In this document: positions 27,172-35,406 of the stretch, in pieces
Layout of the letters: each line of letters starts with the position of its first letter
Numbering within the stretch: the stretch's first letter is position 1
Assembly: GCF_946482605.1 (NCBI RefSeq)
Contig: NZ_CAMLSE010000004.1
Coordinates: forward strand, 186,001 to 250,000
Length of the DNA stretch: 64,000 bases
Reading direction: 5' to 3'
Origin: an uncultured Dyadobacter sp.
GTDB taxonomy: Bacteria > Bacteroidota > Bacteroidia > Cytophagales > Spirosomataceae
Translations under genes and position numbers: made by a program
Notes under the pieces: generated by a model
The model's database searches: none
What the model saw: the letters and a program-made list of their open reading frames with translations, nothing else
What the model was told of the DNA's origin: nothing

Positions 27172-29232
27172 ATGCAGCTTCTCCTTACCTCCGTTTTAGT
27201 GCTTTGGCATGCGTTGCCTGTTTTGCTGAGAGGGCCCTATCTTCAATCGGCTACCTCCCACAGCATAGTTATCCGCTGGCGGACCGACGTCCCCACGGAC
27301 AGCCGTGTATCGTTCGGAATGCAACCGGGTGCTCTGACGAACACGGTCGACAGTACTGCGCTTGTCACCGATCATGAGGTCTTGCTAACCGGACTGGCAC
27401 CTCATGCCAAGTATTTTTATTCCATCGGATCCTCCCAATTACTTCTTCAGGGGGATGCGGGCAACTATTTCAAGACCGCTCCACCGCCCGGAATGAGCGG
27501 AAAATACCGGATAGGTGTACTTGGTGATTGCGGGAACAATTCAGTGAACCAAGCCAATACACGCGACAAGCTACTGGATTACTGCGGTGATGAATATATG
27601 GATGCATGGATACTACTCGGGGATAATGCATATATGAACGGAACCGATGCAGAATACCAGAGCAATTTCTTCAATGTTTACAAAGACCGATTTTTGAAGC
27701 AATTGCCGTTGTATCCGTGTCCGGGAAACCATGAATATGCTAACAGCGGGACCAAGCAACTAGATCATAAGATACCCTACTTCGACATTTTTACGATACC
27801 TACCGGCGGTCAGGCAGGAGGTGTGCCTTCCGGAACCGAGTCCTTTTACTCGTTCGACTATGGGAATATACATTTCCTTGCGCTTGATTCTTACGGAAAG
27901 GAAGCCGATGCCACAAGGCTGTACGATACACTGGGAAAGCAAGTGCAGTGGATCAAGCAAGATCTCGCGGTAAATGCCAATAAGGATTGGATAGTTGCCT
28001 ACTGGCACCATCCACCCTATACCAAAGGCTCCCATGATTCGGACACGGAAACCGAATTGGTAAAGATCAGGGAGAAATTCATCCGTATTCTGGAAAGAAG
28101 CGGCGTGGATGTTATCCTATGCGGACACAGTCATGACTATGAGCGTTCGAAGCTAATGAATGGACATTATGATTCCGAAGCCGCATTTAATGCCGGTGTT
28201 CACAATATCAGCAATTCTTCGGGCAAGTACGATGGCTCGGCAGATTCGTGCCCTTATGTTAAAAGCACGATCGGGAATAAAGGAACCGTCTATGTGGTCG
28301 CCGGTTCGGCCGGGCAGTTGGGCGCTACCCAATCCGGATATCCACACAATGCGCTGCCTTTCGCCACTGCCTCGACCGGGGGGGCGTTGCTGCTGGATGT
28401 GGATCGCAACCGGTTGGATATGAAATGGATTACTTCCGGCGGAAACGTATTAGATCGGTTTACGATTGTCAAGGATGTTAACCGGAAAGATTCGGTTCAG
28501 ATTGAGAAGGGACAAAGCATCACGCTCGAAGCTTCCTATCCGGGAAATTACATTTGGAATACGGGAGCCACTACGGGGATCATTGACGTATCGCCCGCGG
28601 TTACTACCGAGTATGTCGTTCAGGATGGTCTTGACTGCCTTAGCGATACGACGAAGGTCATCGTTGTTAACCCGCTACCTGTTCGGTTCAGCCATTTTTC
28701 CGGATCATTTCAAAATGGCCGGACCTTGTTGACTTGGCGCACGACGCAGGAAACTAAAGCGGCATATTTTGTAATCGAACGTTCCTGGGATGGGCGCCAT
28801 TTCACGCCCATAGGAAAGGTCGCGGCATCCGGCGAATCCGATACCGAGCGTATTTACTGGTTTAGTGACGAAGATTTATCTCACCAGTCTTTTGGAAAAA
28901 ATGGCTACTACCGACTTAAAGAGGTAGATCTCGATGGAAGATGGCAATTTTCGGACATAATAGTTGTAAAGCTTCCTGATAGAGAGGGAAATGAAGTCAT
29001 AGTAAGGCCAAATCCGTCCGGGAATCAGGAGGTATCGGTGCACATCACCGGTAGCCTTGGTGAGTATGACCTGGTCCTGACTAATCAAAGAGGCCAGGTT
29101 GTACTTAAAAGGCATTTCGTCCCCAGCAATGCTCCACATTCTTTTTCCTTGGGCAGGCTGCCACCGGGCACCTATATTCTCACTGCCGCATTTGTAAAGC
29201 ACAAGGTCGTCAGAACGATCATCGTGAATTGA
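27172..29232 (+). CDS. Purple-acid-phosphatase-like metallophosphoesterase with T9SS sorting domain
   Basis: From ATG 27172 this is 686 residues; TTG 27160 would add four. An FN3-like N-terminal domain (GPYLQSATSHSIVIRWRTD) precedes the metallophosphoesterase core: GDCG (Asp119), GDNAY (~153), GNHE (~185), YWHHPPY (~278) and GHSHDYER (~318), the five metal-binding blocks of this superfamily. Residues ~505-600 are the FN3-like module shared with the CotH and M1 proteins (LLTWRTTQETKAAYFVIERS), and the end is a T9SS sorting domain (RPNPSGNQEVSVH ... LPPGTYILTAAF). It likely releases phosphate from organic esters at the cell surface. Confidence 0.92.
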   Translation: MQLLLTSVLVLWHALPVLLRGPYLQSATSHSIVIRWRTDVPTDSRVSFGMQPGALTNTVDSTALVTDHEVLLTGLAPHAKYFYSIGSSQLLLQGDAGNYFKTAPPPGMSGKYRIGVLGDCGNNSVNQANTRDKLLDYCGDEYMDAWILLGDNAYMNGTDAEYQSNFFNVYKDRFLKQLPLYPCPGNHEYANSGTKQLDHKIPYFDIFTIPTGGQAGGVPSGTESFYSFDYGNIHFLALDSYGKEADATRLYDTLGKQVQWIKQDLAVNANKDWIVAYWHHPPYTKGSHDSDTETELVKIREKFIRILERSGVDVILCGHSHDYERSKLMNGHYDSEAAFNAGVHNISNSSGKYDGSADSCPYVKSTIGNKGTVYVVAGSAGQLGATQSGYPHNALPFATASTGGALLLDVDRNRLDMKWITSGGNVLDRFTIVKDVNRKDSVQIEKGQSITLEASYPGNYIWNTGATTGIIDVSPAVTTEYVVQDGLDCLSDTTKVIVVNPLPVRFSHFSGSFQNGRTLLTWRTTQETKAAYFVIERSWDGRHFTPIGKVAASGESDTERIYWFSDEDLSHQSFGKNGYYRLKEVDLDGRWQFSDIIVVKLPDREGNEVIVRPNPSGNQEVSVHITGSLGEYDLVLTNQRGQVVLKRHFVPSNAPHSFSLGRLPPGTYILTAAFVKHKVVRTIIVN

Positions 29233-29285
29233 CCAGGCGCATTTGAGACGATGAAGGTATTCCCTCACCAGTCCGTAGTGCGTAG

Positions 29286-29765
29286 CTAGCACGCCGTGGG
29301 CAGCCCAAATTCCGCCAGCGCCCTTGGGAAATTTCGCCCCTCGTGTCCGGAGCGACTGAGTTTCACCAATGCAAACCGTTCGAGCACGTCCAGCTGCATC
29401 CATTGACCGGCGGAGATGACGGGGCAGTTCCATTCCTGCGCTTTCTCGTGCACCTCCTCGGGTACATACATGCGTACCCACGCGGGGTCGAGGTTTTTGA
29501 GCAGGCTGGGCACGGTACTCGTGTATTTCCACACCAATTCGTTCACATAATCGGCGTAGGTTTCGATTTCTTCGGCGGTATGGCAGGGCATTTCGGCCAG
29601 GAAATCCTTTTCGACGAAATTGAATTTGGCCCAGTCGGCAAGTTGCAGCTTCACGCGGCAGGTGTCGAGCTTGTAGCGCACGATCATCGGAATGCAGCGC
29701 AGGCTGTCGACAAAATCGCTTTCAAATGCAAAAAAACGGGTTTCGATGGCAGGTACGGATGTCAT
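29286..29765 (-). CDS. Nitrate-reductase-associated protein
   Basis: From ATG 29765 this is 159 residues; the open frame continues upstream into the preceding gene, but this start is 2 bases after that gene's stop. The protein has FAFESDFVDSLRCIPMIVRYKLDTC, LQLADWAKF and an ETYADYVNELV helix, matching the small 'nitrate reductase associated' family found beside assimilatory nitrate reductases. Its biochemical role is not established. It is the last gene of the minus-strand nitrate unit. Confidence 0.75.
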   Translation of the reverse strand: MTSVPAIETRFFAFESDFVDSLRCIPMIVRYKLDTCRVKLQLADWAKFNFVEKDFLAEMPCHTAEEIETYADYVNELVWKYTSTVPSLLKNLDPAWVRMYVPEEVHEKAQEWNCPVISAGQWMQLDVLERFALVKLSRSGHEGRNFPRALAEFGLPTAC

Positions 29766-29767
29766 GA

Positions 29768-31264
29768 TCAGGCTGGTTCGAGGTGTGATGACCGGGTTAA
29801 TTCGATGGGCACGAAAATAGCCTTGCCGCTGTCGCAGGTGGGGCAGCAATAACTTGCCGGAAGGTCTTCGAAGGCGGTCCCGGATGGGATATCACCGAGA
29901 ATGTCACCAAACTCGGGATCATAAACCGTCATGCAATCAGGGCATTGGTGCGCCGTCTTCGCCGTTTTGATGGCCGCTTTGGCTTCATCAGGTTCGGACA
30001 GCATAGTTTTCAGAGTATCCCTCGATCGCTGATTGTTAAACCGCCTGCAAAGACGTTCCAGCTGGGCAGGCAAATGTATTTTGAACAAACCCTTTTCAAA
30101 CAGTACCTGTGCCCGGCTGTTGGGGTTGAAATTTTCGGTGTAGTATAGGTCGTAAACACTGAATATCGCCAATTGTCCGATGCGCAGCAACGGACGCTTT
30201 CGGATCAGGATAGAGCCGAATACTTCGGATTTGGGGCGGGTCTGAATGCCAAAACACAGACCGAAAGTACGGGTATCGTTTTTGGAAAAATGCCGGATCA
30301 GGTCGTTTTTGAGCTCCGCGCCGTCACCGTTATGATCCTCGGTCTGCCAGGCAAGTTCATTCGCCGCATGCCGGACATTAATATTGTGTTTACCCAGAAT
30401 ATTACTCCACGCTTCCCGATACTGGTCCTCGATACCTTTAATAACCAGAGATTTCCAGGGTGTGGTGCAGATTTCTCCGACGCGTGTTTTAAGACATAAC
30501 TCGCACACATCCAGGAGGAATTCAATCGAGAACTCCTCATCACGGCGGTAAAGTCCCAGCCATGTGCGTGATTCGTAGCGGTTGAAACCTTCGTAATAGG
30601 GCAGGGAAAAAGAAGGCAATTCCAGCTCTTGCGTCGATTGCTGAAACACGTATTGAATGCGTTCGTTGACCGCGGTTTTCAATGCGTACTCTTCATTAAT
30701 ATCCTCTTCGAGCATGCATTCTTCTATCACTTTCGACAGGCGGCCGATTTCGTTGGTGTAGATCAGCGCGTCCCATTTGAAAACGGTGTTGGATTGCTTC
30801 AAGCGCACATACAAGTACCAGAAATGCGGCTCGGGAGAGGAAATAAAATTGAGATTACCCGTAAAAAATGGTGTGAAACTCTGATTGGAATCCGAAATAT
30901 TGACCTTCAAGCCCTGCTGGAAGCCGGGGTTCTGGAAGGGTTCGAAATCGAAACTATCGAGCACCGAATGGTATTCGCTTGCATTGAGCCATTGCCCGGT
31001 CCGGAAAACCTCTTCGCCACAGTAAGAACTCACAATGTTAGGCCGGCGATCCGTATTGACCTCGTAGAAGACGCCCAGCTTTTTGAAATCACTTTCCAAA
31101 AACCGCATATCCTCATAATGCACCGTCATGAGCAACTGCTGCCGCGATCCGAACCGGACTTTACGGACATTCGCATTCCACGCCGCCGAAAGAACGTCTT
31201 TCAGGTAACCTGGCGAAGCGATGCCCCCTGCCAGGTTGATCTTGATGTGATAGTAGTCGCGCAT
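29768..31264 (-). CDS. Nitrite/sulfite-reductase-like protein with C-terminal rubredoxin domain
   Basis: A 498-residue protein. The N-terminal ~90 residues (YYHIKINLAGGIASPGYLKDVLSAA ... VRKVRFGSRQQLLMTV) resemble the ferredoxin-like half domain of sirohaem nitrite/sulfite reductases, and CTTPWKSLVIKGIE is like the second half. The usual C-x5-C and C-x3-C motifs that bind the [4Fe-4S]-sirohaem centre are not seen. The last ~55 residues form a rubredoxin (CPDCMTVYDP ... CCPTCDSGK). It may be an electron carrier or assembly factor for the nitrate reductase next to it, not a reductase itself; this is inference. It follows nasA in the same unit. Confidence 0.7.
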   Translation of the reverse strand: MRDYYHIKINLAGGIASPGYLKDVLSAAWNANVRKVRFGSRQQLLMTVHYEDMRFLESDFKKLGVFYEVNTDRRPNIVSSYCGEEVFRTGQWLNASEYHSVLDSFDFEPFQNPGFQQGLKVNISDSNQSFTPFFTGNLNFISSPEPHFWYLYVRLKQSNTVFKWDALIYTNEIGRLSKVIEECMLEEDINEEYALKTAVNERIQYVFQQSTQELELPSFSLPYYEGFNRYESRTWLGLYRRDEEFSIEFLLDVCELCLKTRVGEICTTPWKSLVIKGIEDQYREAWSNILGKHNINVRHAANELAWQTEDHNGDGAELKNDLIRHFSKNDTRTFGLCFGIQTRPKSEVFGSILIRKRPLLRIGQLAIFSVYDLYYTENFNPNSRAQVLFEKGLFKIHLPAQLERLCRRFNNQRSRDTLKTMLSEPDEAKAAIKTAKTAHQCPDCMTVYDPEFGDILGDIPSGTAFEDLPASYCCPTCDSGKAIFVPIELTRSSHLEPA

Positions 31265-31280
31265 GATTTTTCGGTTTCGT

Positions 31281-31330
31281 GGTCAGTGGTTGTCAGTGGT
31301 TGTCAGTGGTGGTCAGTAGTGGTCAGTTTT
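31281..31330. repeat. Five 10-bp tandem repeats just upstream of the rubredoxin-fusion gene
   Basis: Units are GGTCAGTGGT, TGTCAGTGGT, TGTCAGTGGT, GGTCAGTAGT and GGTCAGTTTT. They start 17 bases before the minus-strand start codon at 31264, so they lie in its leader. Confidence 0.8.
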
Positions 31331-31447
31331 GGTCCAAGTATAGCGAGTTTGTCAATCAGTCATCGTTGGGTCAAGCTTTGGAGGAGCATCCTGTTTCTAG
31401 CATGCCGGTATTATCTGCAATCCGGGCCCGGCGGGGCCTCCTGTCTG

Positions 31448-34400
31448 CTAGGATGTTACCAAACTGCTTTCCAACGCTTTTTCCAAAATAGACCTTACCT
31501 CGGGTCGGCAGGAACCGCAACCTGTACCGGCACCGGTCGTCTGGCAGAGCTTCTGAAAATCGCCGCAGCCGCCCGCGATGGCCTTTTCCAGGTTGCCCTG
31601 GCCCACATTGTTACAGGAACATACGAGCTTACCCATCATTGGCTCGACCTTCTGGCTGGCGCGCAGGAGTTGCAGGCGCTTTTCGGAAAGCTCCACACCG
31701 TTGGAGATGAGGTCGCGGAATTCAAGGAATTCATTTTTGTCGCCGATCAGGATCGCGCCTACGAGCTTGTCGCGGTGTACAATGCATTTTTTGTAATAAC
31801 GCTTTGATTTATCAATAAATACGATTTGTTCGTACGTTGGATCGTTCGCCGGAGCGTCCGTCATGCCGATGCTGCAAAGCTGCAAACCTTCCATTTTTAG
31901 GATGTTCATCGACGTGCTGCCCCTGTAGGGCTGCGAAATGTCGCCTGCGAGGTATTGTGCGATCACTTCCGCCTGCTGCTCCGCCGCAAGGGTGATGCCC
32001 CACATCTGCCCATTCCATTCCGCGATTTCACCTGCCGAGTAAATATCGGGGTCGGAGGTTTGCATATAGTCGTTCACTACGACGCCGCGTTTGCAGTCCA
32101 GACCGGCCGTCTGGGCCAATTCAATGGTCGGAACGGTGCCGATCGCCAGTACAACCACCTGGCAATCGATCTTCCGCCCCGATCTTAGCCTGATCCCTTC
32201 CACGGTATCCGAACCCGAGAAAGTGGCCACCTCATCATTGAAATAGCATTCGATCCCCCTGTCGATCAGCTCCTGGTAAAGCAATTCACTTGCGAGCGGG
32301 TCGAGCTGGCGTTCCATAAAACGGCCGCTGCGCTGGATTACCGTCACTTTTACATCCATTTCGCGGAACGACGCCGCAAGTTCCAGGCCCAGTATCCCGC
32401 CCCCGACGATTACCGCATGCGGTTCCGGCTGTTTCAGGAACGGCAGAAGCGAATCCGCGTCGAGCCGTGAGCGCATATTGAATATCCCCGGCAGGTTGGG
32501 CACGCCTTTCGGCATGAATGCCTTGCTGCCCATGCCCAGGATGAGTTTGTCGTAACTGTGCTCGGCACCGTTGCTGTCGATCACGGTTTTATGTTTGCGG
32601 TCGATGTGCACGATGCTCACGCCCTTGTGCACGGTAATGTGGTTTTCGGCAAACTGGTCTTCGCGCAATTTCACAAGCTGTTCCCAGGTTTGGGAGCCGC
32701 TGATATAGTCGGGCAGCATGACCCGGTTATAGAATGGATATATTTCTTTGGAAAAAACATGAATTTCATCGTCCGCATTCAGCTGGCGGTAAGTATTGAT
32801 GAAGCCCAGTCCGGCCGATCCTGCGCCGATGATGATGATTTTTTCAACCGATTTTTGATATAAACTGACCTGAACTGCAGAAAACTTGAAGTCCGGTTCC
32901 TTGGATTTGGGGTCAACCAGTGAGCTAGTCAGGTTGTTGGCGCGGACCAGATTGCTGCCCAGTATTTTACCCCAATGCATCGGCAGAAAGCAAAGGCCCT
33001 TGCGTACGTCTTCCGTAATCTGCGCCTTCACGCGTACCTCCCCGCGGCGCCCATTGACCGTTACCAGGCTGCCTTCCAAAATGCCCCGCTCACGCGCGTC
33101 GTCGGGATGGATTTGCAGGAAAGGCTGGGGGATATGTTTGTTCAATTTCGCAACGCGGCCCGTTTTGGTCATCGTGTGCCACTGGTCACGGATCCTGCCG
33201 CTGGTTAAAACCAGCGGGAATTGATCGTCGGTTTGTTCCGAGTTGTTTTCGTCTGGGAGCGCGTGGATTTGGGCTCTTTTGTTTTTAGTGTAGAATTGAT
33301 GGTCAGTGAAAAGGCGCTTGGTGCCCGGCTGGCGCACGTCTGCCGAACGCGCTGCGTCCATCGATGACAACGGCCATTGAACGCTGCGCTTTTCTTTCAG
33401 CAATTGGTGGCTTACACCGGTCACGTCGATCGTCGTTCCGGCAGTCACCTTCACATATTCGTCGTAGACCTCCGAAGTGGTTTTGTAATTAAATGCTTTT
33501 TCAAAACCCATTTTCTGGGCAAATCGCCAGAGTATCTCCGAGTCGGGTAATGCCTCTCCCGGCGCGTCGAGGACTTTGGGAAGATAGGTAATGCGGCGTT
33601 CGGCATTCGTCATGCTGCCGTCTTTTTCGAGCCAGGCTGCTGCGGGCAGTACCACATCAGCGAAATGCACGGTGTCGGCGCGGTTGGAAACATCCTGAAC
33701 GACCACAAAACGCGATTTTTTCAGTGCGCTTTCCACGGCGTTCATATCCGGCATGCTTACCAACGGGTTGGTATTGATGATCCAGATTGCTTTCAGTTTA
33801 TCGTCTGCCAGCGCCTCGAACATTTCGGTGGCGGTAAGTCCGGGTTTATCGGCAATGCGGACGGGCGTGTTCCAGAATTTCTCAATTTCTTCACGGTGTT
33901 CGGCATTTATTACTTCGCGATGTCCCGGCAGGATATTGGCAAGGCCACCTGTTTCACGACCGCCCATGGCATTCGGCTGGCCGGTTAACGAGAATGGCCC
34001 GTTGCCAGGTCTCCCTATTTTGCCGGTAATTAAATGCAGGTTGATGAGCGAAAGGTTTTTGTTTACACCAATCACCGACTGGTTCAGGCCCATTGTCCAA
34101 AAGGAAAGAAAGCCTTTCGAACGGCCTATCCATTCGGCGGCTAAGGCAATGTTGGCGGAAGGGATACCGCAAATGTCGGCCGCTTCCGCCAAGGTGCGCT
34201 GCATTACTTGTAGCCGGAATAAATCAAAACCATCGGTGTGGTCTGCAATAAACCGCTCATCGAGATAATCATTTTCGATCAGCAAACGGCCGATCGCATT
34301 GTTGAGAACAATGTCGGTGCCCGGGCGGATCTGCAAGTGCAGGTCGGCCGAGCGGGCGGTGTCGGTCACGCGCGGGTCCACGCAGATAATTTTCGTATCT

Positions 34401-34990
34401 GGTTTTTCCGTTTTGTGCGCCTCTACGCGCCGCCAGATAATGGGATGGCACCAGGCCGGGTTAGCGCCGGTTACGTACATGACATCGGCCGCCTCGATGT
34501 CGTCGTAGCAAACGGGAACGCTATCCTCGCCCAGTGACAACTTGTAACCCACCACCGCCGAGCTCATGCACAGGCGGGAGTTGGTGTCGATATTGTTGGA
34601 CCCGATGAAACCTTTGATCAGCTTGTTTACCAGGTAGTATTCTTCCGTGAGACATTGGCCCGACACATAGAATGCGACTGAATCGGGGCCGAATTTTTTA
34701 ATTAATGTTTTAAAAACTGTGGCTGTCCTTTCCAGGGCCTCATCCCAGGTCGCGCGCTGCAACGGCATCGAGCGGTTGAGGCGTACCTGCGGGTAAAGCA
34801 GCCTGTCCGACTGGTCCATTACCGTGTAATGCAGGTTCATGCCTTTGGAGCACAGCATCCCCTTGTTCGAAGGATGTTCTTTGTCCCCTTCCAGGCTGAG
34901 TTGGCCATTACTTTCTTTAGTCACCACGACCCCGCAGCCTACGCCGCAGTAACAGCAGGTCGATTTATAGGAATTTGGGGTGGGTTTCAT
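31448..34990 (-). CDS. nasA: Assimilatory nitrate reductase fused to its NAD(P)H-oxidoreductase
   Basis: A 1180-residue fusion. Residues ~1-700 are the molybdopterin catalytic chain: a [4Fe-4S] site CCYCGVGCG ... CSKG near the N-terminus, and molybdopterin motifs such as YVTGANPAWCHPIIWRR and GQPNAMGGRETGG. Residues ~730-1100 are a NirB/NasB-like FAD/NAD(P)H oxidoreductase (IIIGAGSAGLGFIN, VIVGGGILGLELAASF, YSAGEIAEW). Residues ~1125-1175 are a BFD-type [2Fe-2S] domain (CSCNNVGQGNLEKAIAGGC ... CGSCRPEV). In Klebsiella the electron-transfer part is a separate protein, so here the enzyme is self-contained. It reduces nitrate to nitrite in the cytoplasm. Confidence 0.93.
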   Translation of the reverse strand: MKPTPNSYKSTCCYCGVGCGVVVTKESNGQLSLEGDKEHPSNKGMLCSKGMNLHYTVMDQSDRLLYPQVRLNRSMPLQRATWDEALERTATVFKTLIKKFGPDSVAFYVSGQCLTEEYYLVNKLIKGFIGSNNIDTNSRLCMSSAVVGYKLSLGEDSVPVCYDDIEAADVMYVTGANPAWCHPIIWRRVEAHKTEKPDTKIICVDPRVTDTARSADLHLQIRPGTDIVLNNAIGRLLIENDYLDERFIADHTDGFDLFRLQVMQRTLAEAADICGIPSANIALAAEWIGRSKGFLSFWTMGLNQSVIGVNKNLSLINLHLITGKIGRPGNGPFSLTGQPNAMGGRETGGLANILPGHREVINAEHREEIEKFWNTPVRIADKPGLTATEMFEALADDKLKAIWIINTNPLVSMPDMNAVESALKKSRFVVVQDVSNRADTVHFADVVLPAAAWLEKDGSMTNAERRITYLPKVLDAPGEALPDSEILWRFAQKMGFEKAFNYKTTSEVYDEYVKVTAGTTIDVTGVSHQLLKEKRSVQWPLSSMDAARSADVRQPGTKRLFTDHQFYTKNKRAQIHALPDENNSEQTDDQFPLVLTSGRIRDQWHTMTKTGRVAKLNKHIPQPFLQIHPDDARERGILEGSLVTVNGRRGEVRVKAQITEDVRKGLCFLPMHWGKILGSNLVRANNLTSSLVDPKSKEPDFKFSAVQVSLYQKSVEKIIIIGAGSAGLGFINTYRQLNADDEIHVFSKEIYPFYNRVMLPDYISGSQTWEQLVKLREDQFAENHITVHKGVSIVHIDRKHKTVIDSNGAEHSYDKLILGMGSKAFMPKGVPNLPGIFNMRSRLDADSLLPFLKQPEPHAVIVGGGILGLELAASFREMDVKVTVIQRSGRFMERQLDPLASELLYQELIDRGIECYFNDEVATFSGSDTVEGIRLRSGRKIDCQVVVLAIGTVPTIELAQTAGLDCKRGVVVNDYMQTSDPDIYSAGEIAEWNGQMWGITLAAEQQAEVIAQYLAGDISQPYRGSTSMNILKMEGLQLCSIGMTDAPANDPTYEQIVFIDKSKRYYKKCIVHRDKLVGAILIGDKNEFLEFRDLISNGVELSEKRLQLLRASQKVEPMMGKLVCSCNNVGQGNLEKAIAGGCGDFQKLCQTTGAGTGCGSCRPEVRSILEKALESSLVTS

Positions 34991-35064
34991 TTTTAATGGG
35001 TGAATGAGTGGATGAGTGAGCGAATGTGTGAATGTGTGAATGTGTGAATGAGTGAATGACTGAC
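34991..35064. repeat. Degenerate 8-bp tandem repeats upstream of the nasA fusion gene
   Basis: Units of the type TGTGAATG/TGAATGAG recur about eight times, starting within ten bases of the minus-strand start codon at 34990. The copies are imperfect. Confidence 0.7.
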
Positions 35065-35113
35065 CGGGTCGCCGATGCGATGTGTGATTGACTGAATGGC
35101 CTGCTGGTTAATT

Positions 35114-35406
35114 GGCCCCGGAGGGCCGGCATGTTTATAGCAAATCATTTTTTGTTACCCTTTTGCCCTGTCGGGGCCATCTTGGCGGGGTCACCTTGGC
35201 GGCGCCCCTCTTGTTATCAGGAGACTCCTCCGGAGTCCGGCGATACATTGGTATTTTGGGTTTGCTACAAACAGGCCGCCATCCTGTGGCATTTTCCCGA
35301 ATGGATCCCCAACCCATTTCCGTTGATTCTAATCAACGGACGCCTGGCAATCATCGGAATCATCGATTTTTTATCCATTTCCGTTGATTTTAATCAACGG
35401 AAATGG
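35114..35406. repeat. Island of REP-like palindromes between nasA and narK
   Basis: This stretch of about 300 bases has no gene but many short palindromes: GGCCC-CGGA-GGGCC followed by GGCATGTTTATAGCAAA, CCCTGTCGGGG, GACTCC...GGAGTC near 35222, and two copies of a CCATTTCCGTTGATT...AATCAACGG unit at 35313-35340 and 35374-35406. The layout is that of interspersed repeat elements. Confidence 0.55.
35375..35406 (-). terminator. 15-bp perfect hairpin overlapping the narK stop
   Basis: CCATTTCCGTTGATT pairs with AATCAACGGAAATGG around TT. The TAA of the transporter gene and its last codons (PISVD) lie inside one arm, and a run of T/A follows on the minus strand. It probably ends narK transcription. 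Confidence 0.65.

Noticed and set aside
30629..31807. A 392-codon plus-strand frame across the rubredoxin-fusion gene and the end of the nasA fusion
   Set aside because: It crosses two real minus-strand genes and a tandem repeat, and has no recognisable domain.
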